From the NCBI GenBank assembly GCA_005406025.1, contig BGZK01001582.1, forward strand, positions 1 through 64,000: a DNA stretch of 64,000 nucleotides. The letters are read 5' to 3'. Of the stretch, positions 12,100-24,560 are shown piece by piece (positions within the stretch are counted from its first letter, which is position 1; every line of letters starts with the position of its first letter). The notes under the pieces were generated by a model. That model made no database searches. It was not told the DNA's origin and worked only from the letters and a program-made list of their open reading frames with translations. Source of the stretch: Eumeta japonica. Lineage: Eukaryota > Arthropoda > Insecta > Lepidoptera > Psychidae. The translations under genes were made by a program, and so were the position numbers.

Positions 12100-13770
12100 C
12101 TGTTACTAGACATTAATCTATTACTATAAAAATATACTAATTGCTGATATATTGATTTTTCGAAAGTGTAACGAAGTGTCGGGAGCATCGATATATGCTT
12201 AAAATTGTTGGAGTTTGATGCACTACCGTCTTTTAATGATAGAATTACTTGCTTTATTACATTTATTACACTTATTAAAGATAAACACCCAATGCGCCGT
12301 AATTCAATCCATAATACGAAGACCGTAAACGTCAGCAGTCTTCTTCATACGTAAAGATTTCAATGTTTTCATAACCTCTTCAGAGCTTACACATTTAAAT
12401 TCTAAATTAACACTACAGACAGGAATACATCCCTTCAGTAATGAATCGGCTAGTGTGGGAGATGAGTTGAGAGACTTGCTAGTCAAGACAGAGACTTGCT
12501 AGTCAAGACGGAGACTTGCTAGTCAAGACGGAGACTTGCTAGTCAAGACGGAGACTTGCTAGTCAAGACGGAGACTTGCTAGTCAAAACATAGACTTCGT
12601 AATCAAGACAGAGACTTGTTAGTCAAAACAGGTGGAACATTTCGCAGACCTTAACAACCTTTATATCCTTAATCCTTATACAAAATTTTGTCATCTGATT
12701 TCAGTCTAAAGTCAATAACTCGACCCTTAATTTTTGCAGTCTCGTTTATTGTGACACCCAAGTCGTTATCATAACAGAAGTTTGCTATTTTTTATTTTAT
12801 TATTGACATGCTTAGCTTTAGCCATGATGCAAAAACGCTTCCTAATTTTTGAGTATTTTTTTTTTTAAATATATAGCAAAGCTCTCACTATTTTTAAAAG
12901 CACTTTTGTCATAAAGCTCATACAATCTCTTTTTATTTTTATGAATTGCCAGTTTGGCCCATTGCTAAATGATAATAATTCATTTATTTTAAAATTGCTC
13001 TCTTTGAATACATTATTATATTCAGTAATAATGTATTCAAATATCATGATATTTTTCCTAAATCTAGTTAAGGCGATTTTCGTTCGCCGGTACACAGATT
13101 TTTTTAGTATATTATTAAGCGGTATTTTAAAAGACAATTGACCGCTGTGATTTGATTTTAAATTATGAATAATGAATTTCTCCTATACCTCAAGATTCGT
13201 TCAGATGTTATCAATACAAATTGCACAGACAGAAAACATTCTCGTTAGAATTAAAAGAAGATTAGACGGATTCTAACGACCAAAGATTTCCAAAATCTTA
13301 CTGCTGTGATTGTTGGCATCTAATAAATTTATACTAAAGTCTCCACATATAACTATGTTGTTACTTTTGTCACTAAATTTACTTAAGGCTCGATCCATTA
13401 TAGATTCAAATAATTCATAGAAAGAATGAGGGAGTCTGTATACGTCCACAGCCGCTCGAGCTCCACACAAACTATTCCTATAACCCGGTCAACAAAAAAG
13501 TTCACAATATCCGTTCTTTCCTTAAACTTTAAATTATTTCTCATTGGTATTAAAGATTCACCACGTATTGATCTCTCTTTTTGCTGAAGGAATTAGCAGC
13601 CTGGTGATTGACAAAATCAAACTGAAGCTGGCAGTTCTTGAGCCAATGTTTTGTAATACGCACTTAACACACATATACGTGGCTACGTCTCTTTCGTTGT
13701 TAGACATCAACATAAGCGAAAATTTCTTTATTATTAACACTAAACTAAAAACGTCGTAATGTTCAACCTA
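12100..13770 (-). pseudogene. Decayed non-LTR retrotransposon (endonuclease and reverse transcriptase fragments)
   Basis: Minus-strand fragments follow the order of a LINE ORF2. An apurinic-endonuclease-like piece at about 13500-13273 contains YRLPHSFYELFESI and NIVICGDFSINLLD, with the conserved G-D-F-x-I-N-L. A middle part lies near 13137-12865. A reverse transcriptase N-terminal piece at 12486-12304 contains CVSSEEVMKTLKSLRMKKTA and GLRIMD, and about 12260-12130 gives FKHISMLPTLRYTFEKSIYQ, the equivalent of the family's Y-R-P-I-S-x-L-P motif. Frameshifts, stops and a minisatellite interrupt it. The F/YADD palm motif is absent, so the element is truncated or rearranged. It resembles the jockey/CR1-like clades, but the clade is not certain. 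Confidence 0.78.
12471..12630. repeat. 20-bp minisatellite, eight copies, inside the LINE relic
   Basis: The unit GAGACTTGCTAGTCAAGACG repeats every 20 bp. The first six copies are nearly identical; the last two (12591-12630) are more diverged. It lies between the endonuclease and reverse transcriptase fragments. The first copy overlaps the reverse transcriptase reading frame on the minus strand, so it grew from LINE sequence. Confidence 0.93.
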
Positions 13771-16700
13771 AATTGTTATTTACGATATACAAATTAGCGT
13801 ACTTTACGCCATGCTATAGTATTATTACGACGTTTTATCAGTTTTGTTTATTAATTGCTTTATTCATAAAAATCAAAAGTTATAAATATTTCCATAGAAA
13901 TGGGGTATCACTTATAAAATGAAATCAATAAATAGTAGGGTTGCGACAATATTTATAAATTTGATCATTGTCTCAAGATATAACCAATTATTTAACATTT
14001 GAAAATGTTCCATAATAGTTTCTGTCATTTTTTGTTCTATTATTCTACAAACGTATTAAATATAACATTACGAACAACAGCCGTTAAACAACTGTTATTT
14101 TCCTTATTCTGAAATATTCCGTTACTTTTTGAATAGTCGACATTTTATTTTTTTTCTTTGCTATGATAACTAAAATTGTCAAAGATATAAACTGAATATC
14201 CAAACAGTGGGAGTGTCATCACCAATGAATTCGAGTCGATTTCGAAGGCTTTTTTTCGTATTCCGATATAACAGAAATAGAGACGTTATCGTTACCTACT
14301 CGCACGAGTGCGTCACGAACACTAGCTTGCTGTCAAATAGACGAATCGAATTAGAAGATATTTACTATTTCGAGTAATACATATACGCGCTCTTCAATCC
14401 GAGCTCAGTAAGAGTGTTTACGTAAATTGACTATGCGACGAAATTGACAACGCTAAGGAAACGTTGTTTTCGATTGTCGATATAGTTGTCGATTCGTCGA
14501 AATTTTACTGCGGCAACGTAATAAGCGATTCGTAACGGTATGACCTCTTCATCGAGTCGACAATGTTTTCGCTTCTATAACGATGCTGTGTTCGCGTAAT
14601 AGGGCAGCTGTATTTTAGGTATCGGATGTTTTTAATACTCATTAATAAGTACGATGGGCGTCTAGACTTGGCGAAACACAAAGTGACATGTTGTCGACCC
14701 GATAAATTGTAACATAAAAAATGTAGAGCCAACTGTGATGCACCAACAGCACATAACGAATTTTCCCGCATTTAAGATAGTGATTTTTTTTATAGCGTGC
14801 TCTTCGACAGATCTCATCAAACTTTCTGCGCTTTTTCATTTGAAATCATAATATAAACTCGAAGTTCATTTATTTGGTCCGTTCACGAGCTGTTAAAAAT
14901 AATACCGATTACACAAAAACAATTTGATAATTATTTTTTGTAGCCCGATGCTATTAACATAGAAAAGTTGAGCTAACTCTTTGTTACTTCCGAAATCAAT
15001 ATCGTTAATGCTAAACAGTATAAAACAAACCCTATTGATGAATATTAATAAATGACTAATTTAAAAATTTGACTACATACATATTTCTATACTTAAAGAA
15101 CTTATTTCAATTGACCTATGTCCATGTGAGAAATAATAATTTAAAAATTAGACTAATTAATTAATTCAAATCATAGAGCAGAATATCAGTTAGAAAGGTA
15201 ATTATTGAAGGGATTATGAAGCGTGACAAGTGGGAACGAAAGTACAAAGCGCGGCCGGATTGACTGTTGACAAAGGCCGGCGGCGTAGTGCAAAAAGCGA
15301 TTATTTTGAAAGGAATGCTTACGTCGATAAAAGTGTTATGAGAAGAATGAGCAGCACCGTCATGGCTGTTCAACCAAGTCGTGGTTAGACAGTTGACTAC
15401 GTAATTTCAAATTTTATAAAACATGAATTCGATGTAAGAATGAGTGAGTGGTCGTCAAATACTCCCCATGCACAAGAATTCAAAAAAAATATTAGTACCA
15501 TCATCGTATCGGAATCGCAAAAAGTGGTAACCAAAATGAACGAATTTGTCCATAAAAAAAAAAGAAAATTAATGTAAACATGAACAAAATCATGGCGTTT
15601 GCGAGAGCACAAGTATGCCTGGATCGAATATCGTGAGAGAAGACACGAGAGAGTCGAACACACAGATTGTTAAACATACAAATTGATTTATATATCTGGG
15701 CTGTTTATTTAGGGACGAAGGAAATTGTGAGAGAGATACTGAAAGGAGAGAGAATATGGTTGTATAATGAATAAAGCTTTGAAGATAATTTACATTGTGA
15801 ATTTCAAAAATATCTCGCTACAAAGATGTTTACATGCCCTTAGTGGCTTCCTAATCCCTGCACTTACGTACGGTTACTCAAGTTCCATATCGCTTAAGTA
15901 ATATAAACGTAAAATTAACCTCGTGAAACCACGATGAATGTAAAGAAAATGCGGTGTAAAGATAACAATTAAACGTAGGGATATTAATTAGAGAGAACTG
16001 TATTATTTGATGAAATGTGATTAATTAATGGGTACTTGGATAATCAAAAATCAGAAGTAACATTTTCCAAATTTACTATATTACGTTGATCGTTTTCAAC
16101 TTCTTTGAACAAACTATAAATACCCAGTAACTGATCGCACATTAGAGATGTACATTATTAAAAGTAATTAATTTTATTAAATATATAGCAATTAATTTGA
16201 TAGGGAATAGGTAATTTTGTTGAGATTTTTTGGCTAATTCGAAAAAAAGATGAAAAAGCATTGACAATATAAATTATGAAGAATTTGTTTCTAGACAATA
16301 CATACGCTACATGGACAGACAGTGAGTTAAAACACGCCATACTCGACTATAAAAACAGCTCACCTAATTTGTTTCAATCGGTTCAAGAAAATAACACCTC
16401 ACATCGTCTCTCTGAGATGATATTGCCTATGTATACGCTGAATCCTTTAAAAAAAATAACAATTCGGGGTGAAGCCTTCATCTTCGTCCCGTCCATTCAC
16501 TTTTCATAAGAATATAAAATTCCATGAAGTCGATATTGTAATAGACGCTTTACAATTTATCCTTTACAATGATTATTACAATAAACTTACTAAAAATCTT
16601 CGCTATTGTACAAAGAACGCTGACAATGATTAAGTAAATAAAAAGAATAAATATATATTAATTATGTAACTTATACGTTTATACAGAACTAAAATTACAG

Positions 16701-18820
16701 TACTCTATGAGCTGTATAGTAAATTTTCTGAGGCCGAAATGATCTTAACCGAAATTATCGTGCATGTTTATTTATTTATAAATTACACTTTATTTCATAT
16801 TATTTAATAACGAATTTGTTTATAAAATAATATATAGTGAATGTGATGCTAAGTGGTTTGAAAAAGATTAGTTACTTCCATATTTTTCAGATGTGTCATT
16901 TCTATGTTGAGTGCAATTTTCTGTTAAAAGTACTATTTCAATGTCTATATTCAACAAACTCAACTAAGTCTGTACTTGTTTAACAAGCAATCGATTGATT
17001 TATCAAAGTTTTCAATGTTAGCCATAACGATGAAACTACCTTAAAGTTTTAGGTAGTTCGATAAAACATAATGGGTCCCTGTTTATTGGTTTCACATATG
17101 GGCAGGTGTCACGTAGTCTCCGTTTATATTATATATATTGTATGTGTTCACAGAATAAATATACAACAACCATATAATATATGTAAATATCGGATGCAAA
17201 ACATCAAAACGTAATAAATGCATACCAATTCTGAACGTACGCCTTTACGACATCCATATATGCCCCCATACGGTTCTCATAAATAATGAACACTCCACTA
17301 TTTCATTCTAAATTTTTCTTTTTACTTACAATTATAACATTAAAATATAAATTTTCTTTTAAATGAAGAATTATAAACCAACCGGCCATTTTATTGCGTG
17401 AAATAAAATTAAAAATTAAAATCGGATCTTTTATTTAAATACCGCACCGTTTTAATGTGCAAAATAAAATTAAAAACTAGTAAAAAGCACGGCTCTGTGA
17501 GGGCTCGCAAGATTTTTTATGCGCTTCCAGTGAATGCAAAAATGCTTTGAGGATGCGCTTGGCTTGCAGATGCTCATGTGGACGGCTTCTGTCATATAGC
17601 CTCGGGCCGCGACACTCCAACACTTTCATAACAATAATCACCGGTCGATATATTTAAGTGAATACACATGTAACCAATATATTTTAATCCGAGTTATATA
17701 ATGTATTACATGGATATGAAATAACTTCGTAATATTATAATAATTTCATACTATAAATTATGCTTAATAATTATTATTAAGACAGATTTTTAAATAGAAT
17801 GAGCTGTAAGACATTAATTTTATGTATAATGCCATTGTTAAAGAGAAACGAAAGAAGAATTGTAGGTACGGCTAAACATTTATTGAATATCAGGCATTAA
17901 AGGGAATAAACCAATAACTTTCAATATGACAAAACAAAATGCACAATATGTTGTATTGTGCATTTAAACATTTATAAAAGGAAGACGTCATCTACGCCTT
18001 GTAATCTCTACCTTATCGACAGTTCGCATTTTGCGCCAAAGGTGCCATGTTAAGCGTCACCTCACGGCCATAAGTGTAGTTCAACGAGGTATTAATTTTC
18101 ATATTTTGTAATTTAGATATACATGTCCTATTCATTTTGTTTATTGCAAACGAGTGGCGGTAATAATATAATAACATTCTAGTTAAAATAAAAAATATAT
18201 ATACTGCATATCATTTCTATATATTTACACATAATCTAAAAATCGTTCAGCTATTTTATAAGTAAACATTCTAATAGTGAGCACGTGGATATTAAGTCGG
18301 TAGTTTCTTAACAGATGGCGTCAGTAACAAAACTTTACACGTCTACATATGCCTTAGTTCTGTAATTACTTCTTTAATTTCGAACAAACGACGTTAGTAA
18401 TATAATATTATATATTAGTTGATAAAGTATTATCTATTATTGTACTTATGTATTTTTTAAATGTTTGTTCATAAAATGACATATAAATGATAAATAACAA
18501 ATCTAAACATGAATTTAAATTGATATGTTAATTTCCAAATCATGAGGGGCGACAATTTTTTAATGAAGTCTACCACAAAAATGTATCGATTGTGGAATAG
18601 TGTTAGGGCTCATGTCACCTCTAAAGATGCATAAATCAACCGAATTTAATAACGCTTAACGTTCGAAATTTATTGAGTCACATAAATTTTCCCGAAGACG
18701 ATGGCGGTGTTCGAGAATTTTCTCCGGTCCGGTAGAAAAAGGTCTTCTTTTCAAGTTCGCCTCGATACTTGTTTGCGGACACCCGCCGCGACGGCTATTA
18801 ATGTATCCATCGTGACTAGT
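13771..18820. other. AT-rich non-coding DNA
   Basis: No exon recognised. A CpG-richer stretch at about 14230-14600 (for example GATTGTCGATATAGTTGTCG) and another at 15220-15370 stand out but show no coding signature. Two similar AT-rich segments around 17385-17425 and 17445-17490 share AAAATAAAATTAAAAA. Confidence 0.45.
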
Positions 18821-18825
18821 TTTTA

Positions 18826-18905
18826 GAGTTCCGTACGTAAAAGGGGTCAACGGGACCTTATTACTATGCCTATATCGTATGTCCGTCCGTTTATTCTACC
18901 TTTAG
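18826..18905 (+). repeat. Dispersed repeat fragment (GTTCCGTACnnAAAnGGG type)
   Basis: TTTTTAGAGTTCCGTACGTA, then an AAAGGG/GGGACCTTATTACTA block and GTCCGTCCGTTTATTCTACC, match a motif order common in lepidopteran genomes (a TTTAGGGTTCCGTACC... GGGACCCTATTACTAAG... GTCCGTCCGTCTGTC repeat). Recognised from memory, not searched. Confidence 0.55.
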
Positions 18906-19440
18906 AGGGATGCATTACATAAACCGCAATACATAGCCAGTTATAAAATTGACAAAACATTATAGCGGTTATAGCATTACAGAGTTATAGCGGATATCTT
19001 GGTAAATAATAATAAAAAGTTAATAATTAAAGTTGAAATTCCCGCTCAAAAACATGTTTTTTCAATAAATATGAAACACAAATGCGTGTACCATGAATAA
19101 CGGTAAGGAGCCTTCGATGCGCAAGTTGGTTTTATTTGGTCATATTATTTTCCCTTTGTGTCACAAATTATTCACTCCTTCGTATTTTATCTAGGCCTAT
19201 AAATGAAATGAAAATGCAACAAGGAACTTTCTAGATGTGTGACTGATAAAAAATAAATGAAAACAATGTGTCAGGTGAATACACCTTATGTCCAATGAGC
19301 AATAAATTAAAGGCATTCCTTCATTTCGTTTATTCCGTTTCACAACGAACTTGTAAAATTTTTACGGATCGACAGTTAATTACTAATCTTACTTCCGTTT
19401 TGCTGAAAAAAATAATCTAAAAGCAATTATACATACCAAA

Positions 19441-19505
19441 AAAAAATGGTAATTATCAAAAGCCATTAATAATTTCGGAAATTATTAATGGCTTTTGATA
19501 ACTTC

Positions 19506-19513
<8 letters not shown>
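19441..19513. repeat. Long near-perfect hairpin beside an AT microsatellite
   Basis: Arms 19453-19475 and 19479-19501 are perfect complements (23 bp) around a 3-nt loop CGG. Pairing continues outwards with two single mismatches to about 19442/19512, giving arms of roughly 34 bp. The left arm starts TTATCAAAAGCCATTAATAA. The loop is too short for a normal microRNA precursor; a miniature foldback element is more likely. Confidence 0.85.

Positions 19514-19543
<30 letters not shown>
19511..19543. repeat. (TA)16 microsatellite
   Basis: Uninterrupted TA dinucleotides directly after the 19.44-kb hairpin. Confidence 0.95.
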
Positions 19544-19546
<3 letters not shown>

Positions 19547-19839
19547 GAGTCATGTAATACATATATATAAGACTCCGAATATAATTCGAAATTAGATCTG
19601 TATATTTTATTATCTATCATTTTTCAATACAAATGATGGAAGGTAAGGAAAAAAATCAAAATTTTCATTTAATGCTTTAAACAGAATATTAATTTAATGA
19701 AAATTAGTATTAAAAAAGTGAATTATAAAAAAACGCTAAATTAAAAATACACAGTAAGCTCACCATCAATAAATGCAATTTATGTACTGAGTTAATGAAC
19801 TCAAAGGCGCACGGTGCGGGCTCGCGCCATATTGCTCAA

Positions 19840-20060
19840 TTGACTACAGTGTTAGAAAAAAACAGAAAAAGAGAGAGGGGATTCGTTGAGAGTCGTTTGA
19901 AGAGACATATAACACTTTTTTGTTACGTCACGATTTCTATCAACTCACACCTCCCGCAAGCCGCGTTATGGTACTTCGTTCCAAAAATATCAAACTTTCT
20001 CACTGTGCGAATGCGAAGGATTTTCTACCCAAAATTATATTGAAATCTATCGAATCGATT
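19840..20060 (+). repeat. Dispersed repeat copy shared with 62.2-62.37 kb
   Basis: ATAACACTTTTTTGTTACGT, then ACGATTTCTATCAACTCACA, GCAAGCCGCGTTATG and TTCCAAAAAT match in order a block at 62240-62330 (ATAACGCTTTTTCGTTATGT and GCAAGCCGCGTTAAG). The two copies are diverged. The 82-codon open frame over this copy is therefore repeat-derived. Confidence 0.65.
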
Positions 20061-22640
20061 TTGATAGGCTAGAAAGTCTGTTACCTAAAATATTATTTGT
20101 GTTTCTCAATACCTCACACCATGAAAACACTACAATATACTTATACGTTTTTCGGCGTCGTGGCTCGTCTATCTTATTTCTGCGAGACGGATCCATTAAA
20201 CTGACAGCACGATAGCGGAGTGGGTGTCACTCGAGTGACGTGAAAGTGAAACAGATTTTCGGGACTAAAATTTATTTATTATTATGAAATATGATCACGG
20301 GCGTAGGCCGTTATTATATTTTTCACCGTAAAATTTTCGAGTTGTTTTCGTCAGTACAGCAAGATTAAACTTACTCAACTCCTTAGGTATTTATCACATC
20401 ATCGCAGGAGCAAACGCACAATCTTTGTATTATAATTGAAGTGTTGGAATCTTAACCCTCCACTGACGACAATGGGATCTATTGCGTATTCTTCGAGGCA
20501 CAAGCAAGTGGTGTGATTTGATTTATACTTTAAATACGCATTAATCGATTCGTCTAAATTGGCGTTGGGTCTCAAGGCGCTCTCAAAATTAAAATTTAAT
20601 TTCTTATTTAATATATTAATCGTAGTATGAATATGGCATTCTAGAATATTTATAATCGATTTAAATCAAATGAAGTAGGTAACACTTCCACCAGTCGAAT
20701 AGTTTCATCTAAAACATTAATTTAACACAACAATCTCATAAAAAGTTTAAATTGCATGTTTAAATTGTCAGATAAACCGAAAAAGTATTAGGAGGCCTTA
20801 ACATCATTGTGAGATCACAATTCGTTTGGAAAGAAAAAGATCGCAAGGAATCTTTTAATGGCTTATTGTTTTAATAACTGATTTATTTTTTAATTTCGAT
20901 TGCACTTTATGCTATCATATTCAGCCAGCTGAACTATTTTATGAACAAATATAATATTTTCCAACCGATCATGCTATTACTATGAGGTGAGTGTAAAAAC
21001 TATTGTTTAATAGTCTACGCACTCATCTCTATCAATGGACAAAATATTTTCACACCTCTATATACTATGTATGAGGTACCATGTAAAATTATTAATGTCA
21101 GCGCTTGCTAGTACTTCGATTACGATAGTATCGGTCATTGGGCTCGCCCTTATGGCCATATACAGATACCATAAGGGCGTATTCGAAGAACACGCCCTTA
21201 TGTATCAAGGTAAGGCCGGTACCTAGGTCTTCGTGTAGCGTGTCAATTGCAAAGCGAATAAATAAATTTATTTTCCAAATTATATCTGCGACTTTCTCAA
21301 TAGGTACGATTCAAGGAATACGAAAAAAATTTTACCGCGCGTCTCATTTATTCATTAAAACCTTCGTTTCATTGTGTACTTCGCGTTCTTTTGCCTTGCC
21401 AACAAAAAAAAATTACCGTGGAAGTTTTCTACGAAGAATTCATGTTGGCAACCGACCGATTCGTTTCATTTTGATGGTTACGGACTTGCAAAAGGACGTA
21501 GGTACGTGTTGAGCGGTACATATTAAGTCGTAAAGTATTTGATGCGTCATATCTGCTTTCGGTGCTCGACTTCTGAGAGATCGAGTTAATTTTCCGGATT
21601 TCCTGTTTCGTATGAGGGGGTTGAAGGAATACGAAGAGCACCTCGTCGGACGCTACAGAAATCCATTAAAGCCTGTGTTCGTAGCGGCCTTTCCGAAAGG
21701 AGAAACTAAAAGGTCTTCGCTCTGCGCCCACTCATTGTTCGATCGATAACCAAAAATCGTACAAAAACACGTACCGTTTTTCAAATAATGTCGGTGCATA
21801 TACCGTGGAGCCCTACTACGTTAATGGATCCTTTTCAGAATTAACTGTTTTATACATACAAATACTTTGAGTTTGTTAATTTCTCATAATGGACGAATAA
21901 AAGTGTCACTGACTTGTTTAGTTCTAGAAATTATTTTCGATTTCCTCTTCATCGGTGTCTCGATTTCAACCGGTCGTGAAAAGGACACAAATGAAACCCC
22001 AGTACACCAGAAAAGGGCATACTTACAACATAGGGAATAACGTTAAAAAATAATTTTGTATTATTTAAAAATAAAGGACAAAGTATAATTGGTGTAAAAT
22101 CCACAAATAATAGATGCAAATAAACAAGTATTAGTAAAATAATATCAAACGATCGTGCAACAGATACGAGTTTCGAAACACACTATGTTGAATTAATTTT
22201 ATTTATATAAAGGCATTTAGAAGACTTTAAAGTAATTAAACAAAATAACTAATAAGTCACTTGAAAATTATGTTTATGTAGTATTTTATTTCAATTATTG
22301 TGTTTCATAGTCATTTTATATCCATGATTGTTACTCGTCGAACACTTATCCGGATTTGTGAAATAACAATTAATATTTCTTTTGTGTAGGCATATTTCAC
22401 GACTTCAATAAGTTTCGCGAGATAACCATTAAGAATTTTTGAGAAATAACTGGATTCAAAATCAAGAACGCGACGACTATAACATGGCAGCTCGCTATAT
22501 TTTATCGATCGCGCTGTTCGGGCAAAAGACGCAATGGCGGAACATCGCGGACACTGTGGTCTTTCAGCCGGCCATAGTCATATCATAGACCATAGTCACA
22601 GTTGAGCTGTCATTTTAATGTACGGTGTTATGGCCAATAA
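20061..22640. other. AT-rich non-coding DNA with small palindromes
   Basis: No gene supported. A 14-bp palindrome GTCACTCGAGTGAC lies at 20226-20239. Three alternating copies of CGCCCTTATGG and its complement lie at 21145-21202. The 124-codon open frame at 21138-21512 has no recognisable domain and no start or splice context. Confidence 0.45.
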
Positions 22641-22649
22641 CTAGGCCAG

Positions 22650-22970
22650 TTTAAAAAAAAAACTAAAAAACACGCTTTAATGATAAATCGAACTAAAAAA
22701 CGAAAAATAATTCTTAATTTAGGGGTAAAATAATGAACGAATAATATTCGTATTATTGTGAAGAAAGCGTGGGGCTCTTTGTACCATATCTTTTGTATCA
22801 TTTCCGTACTAATCGTACCGATCCGATGTTTTTGACTGATTTATCGAGCACCCCACGTTTTTTTCACAATAATAGTAATATTTTCCTATCGTTATTTTAT
22901 TCTTATATTAAGAATTGTTTTTCACTTTTTAGTTCTATTTATCATTAAAGCGTATTTTTTAGTTTCATAA
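22650..22970. mobile_element. MITE-like foldback element with terminal inverted repeats of about 120 bp
   Basis: The left end (about 22661: ACTAAAAAACACGCTTTAAT, then CGAACTAAAAAACG and TATTGTGAAGAAAGCGTGGGG) is mirrored in the right end (about 22852-22963: CCCCACGTTTTTTTCACAAT, then TTTTTAGTTCTATTTATC and ATTAAAGCGTATTTTTTAGT). A central spacer of about 75 bp (GTACCATATCTTTTG onwards) separates the arms. Identity is high but not perfect. There is no coding capacity, so it must have been moved by a transposase supplied elsewhere. Target-site duplication not resolved. Confidence 0.82.
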
Positions 22971-23209
22971 ACTATATTTTATTTTCTAATTTTTTAGTCT
23001 CAGAACGATATTAATAGCAGCCTTGATTTTAAAATGTGTTACGTGTGCCAATGAATTTAAGTTTAATCATTCATGTCTGCGTAACCTTTTCATTTGATAT
23101 AAAACATGATTGTTGGATTATATTATACTGGAATGGGTGAATTTAAAAATGAATGAAACGCTTGATATAAGTTAATGTTGCGTTGTACAACTTATAGTTG
23201 TGACATACG

Positions 23210-23600
23210 CAAGTTTTTTTTAAATTTTATTACTTTTAAATTTTACAAGACATCAGAAATTCAAAATTTCTTTTAAAATTTACAAATTCAACTATTGTTT
23301 ATGTAATTTCAAAAATTCAATTTCGTTTTCAAAATTGTTAAAATTAATTTATTTTTCAAAAAAATTTTCAAAATTGTTAAAACTTTTAATATTTTAAGTA
23401 ACATTTTTTTTTTTCAAATTAATAATTTCAAATTTTACAGAATATCGATCTTTTTCTTGAAAATGATAAAATTTAATTGTTGACAAAATGATTTAAAAAT
23501 TTTTAAATTTCATAATGTTTTAAGTAGCTATTCTTTTTCAAATTTACAGTTTCAAACTTCACAAATTTCAAAAATTTAAATTTTTTCATAACTGTGTTTT
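23210..23600. repeat. AT-rich low-complexity tract
   Basis: Repeated TTTCAAAATTGTTAAAATT-like words with T and A runs. No coding or structural meaning seen. Confidence 0.7.
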
Positions 23601-23819
23601 TCATAATATGAAATTATTGTATTGTCATCGGTTCTTGATAAACCTACAAAGTTTAAATGAAATCTGATCGTTCAAAGTGAGCGAAAATCGAGTCCAAAGA
23701 GGAGATCACAATCAAACATACCCCCCCACATACACACATACAGGTGAAGTTAATAAAAGCGTGTTAAAAGCTAATCGTTTAGAGTCTAAAATATCGTACG
23801 AAAGTTAATATTTTCACAA

Positions 23820-24020
23820 CGTGGTCAACGTCGAAGACAAAGCCAATTCTACAGAGGCGCCATCTTGTTCTCAAAATCGTACCAACACAAACAACCCTGT
23901 AGCGGCCGGTCGGCGGAGGACGCTCGTCATACGTCTGGAGACCGGCCGCGCCGTTACTTGGCCCTTCGTTGGTGCTGTGACGCGGAGTTTCTTCGGAAAT
24001 TTTGAAGATCTGTCACTATT
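23820..24020. other. CpG-rich island with a 10-bp inverted repeat
   Basis: GC and CpG content rise sharply. GCGGCCGGTC at 23902-23911 is complementary to GACCGGCCGC at 23940-23949 (28-bp loop). A 67-codon frame is open across it but has no domain. It could be an upstream non-coding exon, a promoter region or a repeat; there is nothing to decide between them. Confidence 0.3.
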
Positions 24021-24239
24021 CTGAAATACAACTTAGACAAGTAGAAAGATTATTGACGGAAACGGAATATCTTACGTGTACGTACATATCTTGGGGGTTA
24101 GGATCGGAGCATAAATTAGATAATAGTTACTAAGTAATTAGGGGTTCGAAGAGAGGTAGGTGCCCTAAGGCGTTGCACGTTTTAGAACCCACGAACGGTC
24201 CTGAGACACGGGATGTCTAGACTCAGAAGATTATTCCGA

Positions 24240-24560
24240 AAGCACAATAATTTTGCATCCTATAATCTTAAACGAGCAATTCTCGTATACACATGTCTTG
24301 ATCTCGCAAACGGCTCTATTTCGATAGCATTTTTTATTTTAATAATAATTTGCTTTTCAAATTTATCTATTCTGCTATATAAATCTGTAGCATCCGTCTG
24401 ATCATTTTTTTTTTTTTGAAAAATTTCCTCATAGATATTCGTTTTATAACTATAACTGACCCCAATTTTACCATTTTTGAAACGTATGTCTGTCTATCTG
24501 TCTGCCTGTACGTGTTTTTATAACTCAAGAACGGCTTAAGCGATCGTCATAGAACTTAAT
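24240..24560 (-). repeat. Dispersed repeat pair (CTCGCAAACGGCTC and reversed CAGACAGACAG unit)
   Basis: AAACGAGCAATTCTCGTATA, CTTGATCTCGCAAACGGCTC and, from about 24480, GTCTGTCTATCTGTCTGCCT followed by TATAACTCAAGAACGGCTTA are the reverse complement of the CCGTTCTTAAGTTATAA...CAGACAGACAG unit seen in the 3.2-kb array. These are non-coding transposon-derived pieces. Confidence 0.6.

Noticed and set aside
12471..12630. CRISPR-like repeats
   Set aside because: Head-to-tail 20-bp units with no spacers, so a minisatellite.
21138..21512. 124-codon plus-strand frame
   Set aside because: No domain; amino-acid composition typical of translated non-coding DNA.
23821..24024. An upstream Corin coding exon
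   Set aside because: No membrane segment, no phase-matching donor and no family resemblance.
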